A DNA stretch of 10,221 bases from Planctomycetota bacterium. Lineage in GTDB: Bacteria; Planctomycetota; UBA1135; GCA-002686595. Position 1 is the stretch's first letter. Every line of letters begins with the position of its first letter. Under the pieces are notes generated by a model, which worked only from the letters and a program-made list of their open reading frames with translations, ran no database searches and was not told the DNA's origin. The position numbers and the translations under genes were made by a program. The DNA is taken from assembly GCA_022447405.1 (NCBI GenBank), contig JAKVCE010000004.1, forward strand, positions 1 through 10,221, given 5' to 3'. Positions 1 to 6,091 of the stretch are shown piece after piece.

Positions 1-871
1 CGGGCCAGCAAGTGAGCTCGATCTCCACGCGGACGTCGCGCGGCCCCCGCCGCGCGTTTCGATGCGCGAGCCCCGCGGCCGCGGCCTCCTCTCCGAAGAG
101 GGGCGCGAAGCGCACCTTCCCCACGACAGACAGCATCACGATGAAGCCGCCGCAAGCTCCCCAGCAGCACTTGGCCAAGGTGAAGTGGAGGGCGCCGCGC
201 TCGCGGAGGTGTCGGACAGCGCGTCGGAGATCCCGGACGAGGACGACGTCCTTCCAGGTCATGGACTCCTCGGGCGCCTGGATCGGGGGCAAGTTGAGCC
301 ACACGACCAGCGCCGCTGAGACGAGGTATGTCGCCGCGTCGAGGAGAAACACCCCGGTGAGCCCGACGATCGAGAGCAGGATCCCACCGAGGGCAGCGCC
401 GAAGGCGAGCATCATGCTCCAGGTCGCGGCGGAGAGGGTGTACGCGTCGTGGAAGGACTCGGGCGGGATGGTGTTGGGGACCGAGGCAGAGCGAGCCGCG
501 TCGAAGAAGATCCCGACGCTCATCTGAGCGAAGAGCAGGCCATAGAGCAGGGGCAGCTCGTGCGCCTCGTCGACGAGGAGGAAGCCCAGGACGATCCCCG
601 CCCGGAGGAGATCCGTCACGATCATCACGCCGCGACGAGAGAGGCGGTCGGCGATCGGTCCAGCGATGGGGCTGAAGAGCGCGGTGGGGAGGAGCCGGAG
701 GGTGAACTCAACGGCGAAGAGCGCGCCGAGCCCTTGGCCGATCGAGGGTCCGCCGAGCTCGCCGATCAGCGCGAGGACCGCCATGCGGTTGAACCAGTCT
801 CCAGCGCTGGAGACGACCTGCGCGAGCCAGAGCTTTCGGAACTCTGGGTTGTCTTTGAGGACGGCGAACAC
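1..871 (-). CDS. MFS-3-type major facilitator permease, N-terminal 290 codons (3' end beyond window)
   Basis: Probable inner-membrane secondary transporter or exporter of the EntS-like MFS_3 group; the substrate cannot be told. Reading leftward from GTG 871, residues 11-35 (FRKLWLAQVVSSAGDWFNRM) are the typical first helix with the Gly-Asp-Trp-Phe-Asn signature of this group. Residues 71-83 (GPIADRLSRRGVM) are MFS motif A between helices 2 and 3. Hydrophobic segments follow at about 84-100, 108-124, 148-170, 172-192 and 231-251, so about seven of twelve helices are present. GTG 871 is chosen because an in-frame TGA lies two codons upstream and a TACAAT box lies 7 nt before it. No Shine-Dalgarno is visible. 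Residues about 268-290 are Arg-rich and not helix-like where helix 8 would be expected, so a frameshift or sequence error near the edge is possible. Family call firm, function unknown. Confidence 0.85.
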   Translation of the reverse strand, partial: MFAVLKDNPEFRKLWLAQVVSSAGDWFNRMAVLALIGELGGPSIGQGLGALFAVEFTLRLLPTALFSPIAGPIADRLSRRGVMIVTDLLRAGIVLGFLLVDEAHELPLLYGLLFAQMSVGIFFDAARSASVPNTIPPESFHDAYTLSAATWSMMLAFGAALGGILLSIVGLTGVFLLDAATYLVSAALVVWLNLPPIQAPEESMTWKDVVLVRDLRRAVRHLRERGALHFTLAKCCWGACGGFIVMLSVVGKVRFAPLFGEEAAAAGLAHRNARRGPRDVRVEIELTCWP

Positions 872-884
872 GGATCAGATTGTA
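872..884 (-). promoter_or_regulatory. -10 box TACAAT directly upstream of the MFS gene
   Basis: TACAAT occupies 884-879 on the minus strand, followed by the 7-nt spacer CTGATCC and the GTG start at 871. The expected transcription start falls on or next to the start codon, so the mRNA is probably leaderless. No good -35 hexamer is visible at the usual spacing. Inferred from sequence only. Confidence 0.5.
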
Positions 885-893
885 GATGCGCGG

Positions 894-910
894 GTGGAGC
901 GTCCCTCCAC
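894..910. repeat. Inverted repeat GTGGAG-N5-CTCCAC between sulfatase-like and MFS genes
   Basis: A perfect 6-bp inverted repeat with a 5-nt centre lies in the 65-bp gap between the sulfatase-like stop (937) and the MFS start (871). Its centre is about 31 bp upstream of the predicted MFS transcription start, overlapping the -35/spacer region, so it could be an operator. It could also form a weak hairpin after the sulfatase-like gene, but no U-tract follows on the minus strand. The rest of this gap shows nothing else recognisable. Confidence 0.35.
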
Positions 911-936
911 TTCTCGCCGGTCGTCAGGGCGACTCT

Positions 937-2454
937 TCAGTCGAGGTAGCCGAGGGCTCGGAGCTTGGCCTCTACGTCGGAGGAGATCTCAGCCTCCTCG
1001 CCAGACCGGATGCGCTCGGCGATGTCGGATGCCGCCGCTTCAAAGCGCGGTCTCCAGGCCTCCACGGCGCGATCCAGGGACTGCACGTGCTCGTCAGCCT
1101 TCACAGCTGAGTCGTCGATGAGGTTCTTCTCCTCGCGCGGGTCGTCGCGGAGGTCGAAGAGCTCGTCGGATTGATCGTTTGTGTAGACGATGCGCTTGTG
1201 GGTGCCAGACCGAACCGCCAAGACGGCGCGGTCGAGGTGCGGCGCGCGCTCGTGCAGGCCCTGCTTTACGGCCGTGACGCCGAAGGGCTTCAGCAGCTCG
1301 GCGTACGCGAACTCCCGGGACTCGTTGAGGTGGTCGACGGTCTCGCAGCGCTCCGGGCGCTCGATCCCGAGCAGGCCACACAGGGTCGGGACGAGGTCAG
1401 CGTTCTGGATCAGCTCGCTCTGAGGGCCGGTGATCCCGACGGACTTCGGCCACTTGACGATCCAAGGGATGCGCAGGAGCTCGTCATAGCAGACGAACTG
1501 GTGTCCGAGGACGCCGTGGCGGCCGACGCAGTCCCCGTGGTCAGCGGTGATGACCACCATGGTCTCGTCCCAGCGCGGGGTCTTCGCGAGGTCATCGAGC
1601 AGGTCCCCGAGCAGCTCGTCCATGTAGGCGATGCAGCCGTCGTAGAGGCCGTGGAGGATGGCGAAGTCCTCCTCGCTCATGTCCACGAGCCCGACCGCGT
1701 GCGGGTTGGGCCGCTGGTTGATCGCCGCGAAGTTCTTGCTCCGGAGCTCAGGCGGGACGAAGCGCTTGCGATAGCGGTGGGGAGGGCGGTACTCCCCGTG
1801 GGTCTCCATCAGGTGCGCGTAGACGAAGCGCGGTCGGTCATCGCTCTCTTGGAAGATGTCACGCACGCGGTCGAAGCAGCTCGACGCGCCGTCGTCGTGG
1901 AGCCCTGTCATCCAGAAGGAGAGCTTGGACCTCAGGCTGGCGCGCTGATGCAGCTGCGCCTCGGCCTCCAGGTCGAGGTCGTGGTCGATCCTGCCCATGT
2001 CCGCGGGGCCGTCGTCAGCGCTCGCCTCTGGCTCGGAGGAGCCGGGACGCAGCGCAGAGAGCGCGCGGCGCCAGGTCGGCGGCGGCGGCTCGAAGTTCTC
2101 CTCAAAGCCGCGCTCCATGCCGCTGAACTCGGACACGTAGGGGACGTCTCCCATGACCTTGGCTGTGCGGTAGCCCTCACGCGCCAAGAGCTCCGGCAGG
2201 CTGTCGTAGGACTCGCCCAGCCGGTCCCCGTCGATCACGAGGCGGTGGGTCGAGGTGTAGGTGCCGGTGAAGAGGCTCGCGGTGCTCGGCAGGGTCCAGG
2301 TCGCCGCGGAGATGCACTGGTCGTAGAGGGCGAGCCCGCTAGCCAAGCGCTCGAGGTTGGGCGTGGTGGGTCGGTCGTAGCCGTAGACCGAGAAGTTCTC
2401 AGCGCGCGCGGCGTCGAGCACGATGAACAGGATGTCAGGTCGTTGGGGAGGCAT
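937..2454 (-). CDS. Sulfatase/alkaline-phosphatase superfamily hydrolase with Thr at the nucleophile position
   Basis: A 505-aa enzyme of the sulfatase fold (PF00884-like), with no signal peptide, so probably cytoplasmic. The N-terminal strand with metal ligand D14 (ILFIVLDAARAE) is clear. The nucleophile segment is 52-63 (TWTLPSTASLFT), where formylglycine sulfatases have C/S-x-P-S-R; here Thr54 replaces Cys/Ser and Thr58 replaces the Arg. The second metal site is TADHGD (303-308) with H318 in LGHQ. Residues 214-226 (HLMETHGEYRPPH) and the C-terminal ELFDLRDDPREEKNL (431-445) and LRALGYLD end are typical of the family, and 505 aa is a normal length. Without Cys/Ser it cannot carry formylglycine. 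Known Thr-nucleophile relatives are phosphoethanolamine/phosphoglycerol transferases, so phosphoester chemistry is more likely than sulfate ester cleavage, but the substrate is unknown. ATG 2454 is the start directly before the conserved strand and lies about 16 nt after a predicted transcription start. The MFS gene follows 65 bp downstream. Confidence 0.9.
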   Translation of the reverse strand: MPPQRPDILFIVLDAARAENFSVYGYDRPTTPNLERLASGLALYDQCISAATWTLPSTASLFTGTYTSTHRLVIDGDRLGESYDSLPELLAREGYRTAKVMGDVPYVSEFSGMERGFEENFEPPPPTWRRALSALRPGSSEPEASADDGPADMGRIDHDLDLEAEAQLHQRASLRSKLSFWMTGLHDDGASSCFDRVRDIFQESDDRPRFVYAHLMETHGEYRPPHRYRKRFVPPELRSKNFAAINQRPNPHAVGLVDMSEEDFAILHGLYDGCIAYMDELLGDLLDDLAKTPRWDETMVVITADHGDCVGRHGVLGHQFVCYDELLRIPWIVKWPKSVGITGPQSELIQNADLVPTLCGLLGIERPERCETVDHLNESREFAYAELLKPFGVTAVKQGLHERAPHLDRAVLAVRSGTHKRIVYTNDQSDELFDLRDDPREEKNLIDDSAVKADEHVQSLDRAVEAWRPRFEAAASDIAERIRSGEEAEISSDVEAKLRALGYLD

Positions 2455-2476
2455 GGAGGGCGGGCCGGCGCGCGCC

Positions 2477-2506
2477 AGTATCCCGAGCGGGCACGCCCAG
2501 AAGCAA
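2477..2506 (-). promoter_or_regulatory. Candidate promoter of the sulfatase-like gene
   Basis: On the minus strand TTGCTT (2506-2501) and GATACT (2482-2477) are separated by 18 bp, the best -35/-10 pair in the window. It predicts a transcript start near 2470 and a leader of about 16 nt without a Shine-Dalgarno sequence. It lies back to back with the promoter of the B3/4 gene in the 91-bp divergent gap. Confidence 0.5.
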
Positions 2507-2533
2507 GCACAGCACGGCGCGGATCCAGCCGCC

Positions 2534-2545
2534 TACAATCTCCCC
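2534..2545 (+). promoter_or_regulatory. -10 box TACAAT directly upstream of the B3/4 gene
   Basis: TACAAT at 2534-2539 is followed by CTCCCC (6 nt) and ATG 2546, so transcription should begin at or next to the start codon and give a leaderless mRNA. The same hexamer and nearly the same spacing occur before the MFS gene. No convincing -35 is seen 16-18 bp upstream. Confidence 0.5.
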
Positions 2546-3187
2546 ATGGATCTCCAAGTCACCTTGGAGGAGCACCCGCTCCTCGACGCCGCCTGCTTCG
2601 CCGTCAGCCTCGAGGCCCCGCTCTCGGAGGTCCCCAGCCCAGACTGGCTCCTCGCGCTGCTCTCGCTCGAAGCAGAGGCTCCCCTTGAGCGCAGCGAGGA
2701 GGTGCGGGCGGCGACCCGGGACCTCCTCCGGCACGGCGGCTACAAGCCCACCGGGCGCGGCAAGCCCGCGAGCGAATACCTCGTGCGTGCAGTGGGTGAG
2801 GGGAAGCTGGGTTCCATCAACCTCGTCGTCGACGCCTGCAACGTCGCCAGCTTGCACTCAGGCGTGCCCATCAGCATCGTCGACACGGACCTCGCGACGG
2901 CGCCCCTCGGGATCGGGATCGCCTCCGAGGGGACGCGCTACGTCTTCAACGCTGGCGGGCAGGAGATCGACGCCTCGGGCCTCCTCTGCCTCTCTGACGC
3001 TGACGGTCCGTGCGCCAACGCGGTGAAGGACGCGCAGCGCACGAAGACCCACCCGGGGACGACGAACGCCTTGGTCGTCGTGTGGGGTTCGGTGGCTCAC
3101 GAGGGGAGAGCAGCGCAGACGGCCGCTTGGTATCGGGAGCTCCTTGAGCGCGCGGGCGTCCAGACGGCCGACGTCGCTACGAAGTGA
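2546..3187 (+). CDS. Solo B3/4 tRNA-binding/editing-domain protein (COG3382-like)
   Basis: A 213-aa soluble protein matching free-standing versions of the B3/B4 domain of phenylalanyl-tRNA synthetase beta. In the synthetase this domain hydrolyses mischarged Tyr-tRNA(Phe); what the solo proteins do is not settled, and trans-editing or RNA binding is inference. Seen in sequence: GYKPTGRGKPASEYLVRAV (65-83), SINLVVDACNVASLHSGVPI (90-109), YVFNAGGQEIDASGLLCL (132-149) and the signature GPCANAVKDAQRTKT (154-168), then a VVVWG strand (177-181). The N-terminal 60 residues are a helical lead-in as in relatives. ATG 2546 is preferred over upstream in-frame codons back to 2423 because the extension has no family resemblance, covers the divergent promoters and runs antisense into the sulfatase-like start. 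Its stop overlaps the convergent FG-GAP gene by 11 bp. Appears to be a single-gene transcription unit. Confidence 0.88.
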   Translation: MDLQVTLEEHPLLDAACFAVSLEAPLSEVPSPDWLLALLSLEAEAPLERSEEVRAATRDLLRHGGYKPTGRGKPASEYLVRAVGEGKLGSINLVVDACNVASLHSGVPISIVDTDLATAPLGIGIASEGTRYVFNAGGQEIDASGLLCLSDADGPCANAVKDAQRTKTHPGTTNALVVVWGSVAHEGRAAQTAAWYRELLERAGVQTADVATK

Positions 3188-4901
3188 AGACGACCGTGTA
3201 GCCGTTCGAGAGGTTGAAGCCGCCGCCGCAGGCGGTGACCGGATTGTTCCGGTACCAGACCTGGAAGTGGCGCGTCGTGCCCGCGCTCCAAGGCGCGCTC
3301 GGGAAGGGGGAGGACCACTGCGCATCTCCGGCGATGTCACCGAAGCGCACCCCGAGGCGAACGACCGCGCCGCCGGCGCAGCGCAGGCCGTCCCCGAAGG
3401 CGAGACCTTGACCGGACTGGATCTTGTTGACGCCCGTGTAGAGCAAGGCCGGCTGACCTGTGGGGAGTCCTATCGCGCGGAAGCTGAGGCTGTCAGTCGA
3501 GGCGCTCAAAGAGCCCACCGCTCGGAGGTGTGCGCTGCTCCCGTCGCTGTTGGCGCAGCCGTGGTCCTGCGGCCCCGCGTTCCCGCAGGGACACGGCGCG
3601 CCGGTGCCGTCGCCAGCGCAGAAGACCTCTCCCAGCTGGATCGAGTCTGAGTAGAGCGTCAGGGAGCCGCGGTCATTGCTGCCGCCGAGGTCCCCAAAGG
3701 GCGCGCTGGCGACCCACTGCGGGGCGCCCGCCGTGCTCACGCCTGACAGGGAGGCGACCGCGTACCCGAAGCGCGCGTTGGGCTCTGCGCCCTGCTGCTG
3801 GAAGCCGAGGAGCGCGGCGTCGAGCCCTGAGAAGAGCAAGACCGCTCCGCCGATGGGGGCGTCCGGCGCTCCCACGAGCAGATCACAGACCCCGTCAGAG
3901 TTGATGTCGCCCAAGGCGGAGAGGCTCGCGCCCAATGACGTCCCTGGTCCACCGTCGATTCCGAGGAAGAGGCCGCCGGTCGCGCCAGAGCGCAGCTCAA
4001 CGCGTCCGCAGTCGATGCCCGTTTGACAGGAGATGGAGCCGGGCGCACCGACAGCGAAGTCTGCGCGACCGTCGGCGTCGCGGTCGCCGATGGCGCAGAG
4101 CGCCGTCCCGTAGCGCTCGTCGGCGTTGGCCCCGAACCAGGCCCCGAGGAAGCTCCCGTCCGCTCCAGAGAAGAGGCGCGCAGAGCCAGCGGCGGCCTGG
4201 CCAGCGACGGCCTCGTCAGGGCTGCCGACGAGGAGGTCGGAGACGCCGTCCTGGTTCGCGTCGCCGATGGAGCAGAGCGAGGAGCCAAACTTGTCTCCTG
4301 GGTTCGCGCCAGGGATGACGAGGAGGAGGCTGCCGCTGCCAGTGGAGTAGGCGTACACGGCGCCGGAGTCTGGGCCGTTGGGGTCCTCGTTGGGCGCGCC
4401 GATCCAGAGGTCCTGCCGCCCGTCACCGTCGAGGTCACCAGCGCTGGCGACCGAGAAGCCGAAGACGCCGAAGGGGGTGGATCCCTCCCAGGAGTGGAGG
4501 ACGCTGCCGTCGCTGCCAGAGACAACGAATGCGCCGCCCGCCTGGTTGCCGCCTATAGAGCGTGTCGGGGTGCCGTACGCGAAGTCTCCGACTCCGTCAG
4601 CGTTCACGTCGCCGAGCGCGGCGACCGCGCGACCGGCGCGGTCTCCAGCGAGCGCTCCGTCCACGCTGAAGAGGGCCTCGCCCGTCCTCCCCGAGCGGAC
4701 CATCACCCTGCCGGTGTCCGGTCCGGCGCCGTCCACGCCTGGCGCGCCGACGAGGAGATCGACGATCCCGTCCGCGTCCCAGTCGCCAGCGGCGGCGAGG
4801 GAGTAGCCGAGGCTGTCGCCAGCGCTGTCACCGTAGACAGTCCAAGCCTGGCCTTGCGCGAGGGCAGGGCTAGCGAGGAGCAGGGTGAGGAGGGGTCTCA
4901 T
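3177..4901 (-). CDS. Secreted FG-GAP (integrin-alpha-like) beta-propeller protein with Cys-rich C-terminal module
   Basis: A 574-aa exported protein. Residues 1-15 form a short signal peptide (MRPLLTLLLASPALA, AxA-type cleavage before Q16). Six FG-GAP calcium loops of the D-x-D/N-x-D-G-x-x-D type start at D40, D98, D156, D214, D273 and D332, a repeat of 58-59 residues. Each is followed by a hydrophobic strand and a GAP-like turn. A seventh repeat at about 378-402 keeps FGYAVASL and ASAPFGD but has lost the acidic loop, so a seven-bladed propeller with six metal sites is likely. The tail (from about 424) begins FCAGDGTGAPCPCGN, with cysteines at 428, 437, 439, 449, 508 and 558, probably disulphide-bonded. 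Such CPCGN tails recur on secreted proteins of some planctomycetes (from memory). No membrane anchor or sorting motif is visible. Role presumably surface or extracellular; ligand unknown. Single-gene unit, no Shine-Dalgarno before ATG 4901. Confidence 0.9.
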   Translation of the reverse strand: MRPLLTLLLASPALAQGQAWTVYGDSAGDSLGYSLAAAGDWDADGIVDLLVGAPGVDGAGPDTGRVMVRSGRTGEALFSVDGALAGDRAGRAVAALGDVNADGVGDFAYGTPTRSIGGNQAGGAFVVSGSDGSVLHSWEGSTPFGVFGFSVASAGDLDGDGRQDLWIGAPNEDPNGPDSGAVYAYSTGSGSLLLVIPGANPGDKFGSSLCSIGDANQDGVSDLLVGSPDEAVAGQAAAGSARLFSGADGSFLGAWFGANADERYGTALCAIGDRDADGRADFAVGAPGSISCQTGIDCGRVELRSGATGGLFLGIDGGPGTSLGASLSALGDINSDGVCDLLVGAPDAPIGGAVLLFSGLDAALLGFQQQGAEPNARFGYAVASLSGVSTAGAPQWVASAPFGDLGGSNDRGSLTLYSDSIQLGEVFCAGDGTGAPCPCGNAGPQDHGCANSDGSSAHLRAVGSLSASTDSLSFRAIGLPTGQPALLYTGVNKIQSGQGLAFGDGLRCAGGAVVRLGVRFGDIAGDAQWSSPFPSAPWSAGTTRHFQVWYRNNPVTACGGGFNLSNGYTVVFTS

Positions 4902-4929
4902 GAGGTGAATCCAGGGTGCAGCGACCCAT

Positions 4930-4935
4930 AGTTTA
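4930..4935 (-). promoter_or_regulatory. Possible -10 box of the FG-GAP gene
   Basis: TAAACT at 4935-4930 on the minus strand is the most AT-rich, -10-like element before ATG 4901 and would give a leader of roughly 22 nt. No -35 match is convincing. A 5-bp inverted repeat (ATCGC 4935-4939 and GCGAT 4946-4950) lies in the would-be spacer. Weak call. Confidence 0.3.
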
Positions 4936-4986
4936 TCGCGGCTCGGCGATCTTGGATCCCGGGCTGGGGTGGAAGGGCTGAAGTCG

Positions 4987-4999
4987 TAGGATCCTCGCT
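4987..4999 (+). promoter_or_regulatory. -10-like TAGGAT directly upstream of the twin zinc-ribbon gene
   Basis: TAGGAT (4987-4992) is followed by 7 nt (CCTCGCT) and the GTG start at 5000, repeating the hexamer-to-start geometry seen before the MFS and B3/4 genes. This predicts a leaderless transcript. No Shine-Dalgarno or good -35 hexamer is present in the 98-bp divergent gap. Confidence 0.4.
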
Positions 5000-5644
5000 G
5001 TGCGTATCGCCCTCATTTGGTTCAGCGTCGCCGTCCTCCTCTTCGTCTTGGAGGTGGTGAGCGGGTCGGCTCCTATCAGCGGAGCGCCGGTGCTGGCGCT
5101 CTCCCTCGCGAGCTACACCCGCGTCAAGCTGCGGACGAGCCCGCTCCGTAGGCACGTCTTCGGCGGCCTCGCGGGTCTGCAGCTCGTGCTCCCAGGCCTG
5201 CTCTACGCGGCCGCGCTCTTCGCGCTGCTCCTAGGGCAGACGGAGAACGCGAGCTCCGGCGCGGCCTTCCTCGGAGGCGCCGCTGCCGCCGCGGTCGCGG
5301 TGCTCTGCATGGGGGTCATGCTCAGCAAACCTCCGGAGGGCGGCGACCTGGTGCGCTACGTGTGCTCGCGCTGCGGGCTGGGTTCCGACCGCGGCCCAGG
5401 CCGCGAGCCCTGCGTGCACTGCGGGCTCTTCACCCGCATCGAGTGGGAGGGCGCGCTCCCAGAGCCCTCGGCGATAGACGCGCCGCTCACCCGCCTGTGG
5501 TGCCCGGCTTGTGGCAAGGAGCGGGGCGCCCCGCGCGGCACGAGCGCGTGCGAGGCTTGCGGGCAGGGACTTCACATCGAGTTCAACGATCACGCCACAG
5601 GCGCGCGGGCCTCTGGCGACGGTCGCGGCCTCGAGGCTCGCTGA
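5000..5644 (+). CDS. Unrecognised membrane protein with two tandem zinc ribbons
   Basis: A 214-aa protein that I cannot assign to a named family. The N-terminal half is membrane-embedded: hydrophobic segments at about 3-22, 28-39 (short), 55-79 and 87-108. The C-terminal half is a polar domain with two four-cysteine zinc-ribbon motifs: C122, C125, C138, C141 and C168, C171, C184, C187. Both have exactly the spacing CX2C-X12-CX2C and each is followed by a short beta-like stretch (LFTRIEW, LHIEFND), which suggests an internal duplication. With a Lys/Pro-rich junction after the last helix (LSKPPEGGD) the ribbons probably face the cytoplasm. They could bind protein or nucleic acid or have a purely structural role; no catalytic residues are visible. 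The GTG start is supported by the TAGGAT box 7 nt upstream and by leading straight into the first helix. The gene stands alone and its stop lies 2 bp from that of the convergent neighbour. Confidence 0.8.
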   Translation: MRIALIWFSVAVLLFVLEVVSGSAPISGAPVLALSLASYTRVKLRTSPLRRHVFGGLAGLQLVLPGLLYAAALFALLLGQTENASSGAAFLGGAAAAAVAVLCMGVMLSKPPEGGDLVRYVCSRCGLGSDRGPGREPCVHCGLFTRIEWEGALPEPSAIDAPLTRLWCPACGKERGAPRGTSACEACGQGLHIEFNDHATGARASGDGRGLEAR

Positions 5645-5671
5645 GCTCAGGCGCTCGTCTCGAGGAGCGCC
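5641..5671. terminator. Palindrome plus hairpin at a tail-to-tail gene junction
   Basis: The 10-bp perfect palindrome CTGAGCTCAG (5641-5650) contains the TGA stop of the rightward gene (5642-5644) and, on the other strand, the TGA stop of the leftward gene (5649-5647). It is followed by a perfect 7-bp inverted repeat GGCGCTC (5650-5656) and GAGCGCC (5665-5671) with an 8-nt loop. The stem could act as a terminator for the rightward gene, but no T-run follows, so a classical intrinsic terminator is not shown. Confidence 0.35.
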
Positions 5672-6078
5672 GTCGCGGTCTCAGAGAGCGCTGCGTCGAC
5701 GGTCGAGTTCACCGCTTCAAGCCCGGCCTCATACTCGGCGAGCTGCTCAGGTGTGTACGCGCTGCGGTCGAAGCCGTTCGCGTGGCGGAAGGCCTTCAAG
5801 AAGTGGTTGCGGTCCCGGTCGAGGGCGTCAGAGCGCTCGACCCACGCGCGCGTTGTGGCGCGGATCTCGTCGAGCGTCGCCTGCTGCATCTCGCCGGGCC
5901 AGAGCTCCTCGAAGATCCCCTGCGCCTTCTCGCTGAGGTCGAGGTTGGCGACGGGCCCCTCGCCGAGGCCGCAGTTGCTCTTGCCCTCGAAGACGGAGCT
6001 CAGCCCCTGGCTGTTGCGCGAGCGATAGACCGCCTCCACTAAGAAGGCGCGGGCGAGGTCGAGGCGGTCAGCGCTCAT
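5647..6078 (-). CDS. Hypothetical 143-aa helical protein encoded downstream of bacilliredoxin
   Basis: I do not recognise a family. The protein is soluble, acidic and probably mostly helical, with no signal peptide or membrane segment. Visible features are an N-terminal helix (RLDLARAFLVEAVYRSR, 5-21), a Gly-rich turn with the only cysteine (EGKSNCGLGEG, 31-41, C36), a central stretch IFEELWPGEMQQATLDEI (55-72) and a polar, possibly conserved segment DRDRNHFLKAFRHANGFDR (87-105). It ends in a long amphipathic helix from about 110. ATG 6078 lies 13 bp after the TAA of the bacilliredoxin gene on the same strand, so the two are almost certainly co-transcribed, and a role in the same thiol or stress context is a guess. 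A weak purine stretch AAGGG lies 10 nt before the ATG. Coding is supported by the operon placement and lack of any overlap with neighbours. Confidence 0.72.
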   Translation of the reverse strand: MSADRLDLARAFLVEAVYRSRNSQGLSSVFEGKSNCGLGEGPVANLDLSEKAQGIFEELWPGEMQQATLDEIRATTRAWVERSDALDRDRNHFLKAFRHANGFDRSAYTPEQLAEYEAGLEAVNSTVDAALSETATALLETSA

Positions 6079-6091
6079 GGCGCGGCAGCCC

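Noticed and set aside
12..949. Overlapping plus-strand open frames opposite the MFS gene
   Set aside because: The minus-strand reading gives consistent MFS helices and motif A; the plus frames give Arg/Ser-rich or Glu/Asp-rich sequence typical of shadows.
2423..2545. Upstream in-frame extension of the B3/4 gene by 41 codons
   Set aside because: It would overlap the sulfatase-like start antisense and cover both divergent promoters; residues do not resemble the family, and ATG 2546 has a -10 box 6 nt upstream.
1171..2688. Long open frame on the plus strand (about 505 codons) opposite the sulfatase-like gene
   Set aside because: It is the antisense shadow of a high-GC gene whose minus-strand product has clear family motifs; the plus translation is Val/Arg/Ala-rich with no recognisable domain and runs into the B3/4 gene.
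3737..4525. Possible DNA-level tandem repeats in the FG-GAP gene
   Set aside because: The repeats are at protein level; the nucleotide sequences of the blades have diverged and no direct DNA repeat array is visible.
4023..4931. Plus-strand open frame of about 302 codons opposite the FG-GAP gene
   Set aside because: Low-complexity Val/Ala/Glu/Arg translation mirroring the Asp/Gly-rich propeller repeats; no independent motif or start signal.
4954..4994. Two GGATCC hexamers 35 bp apart in the divergent gap
   Set aside because: Six-base repeats in a short GC-rich gap are expected by chance, and the second is explained by the TAGGAT box.
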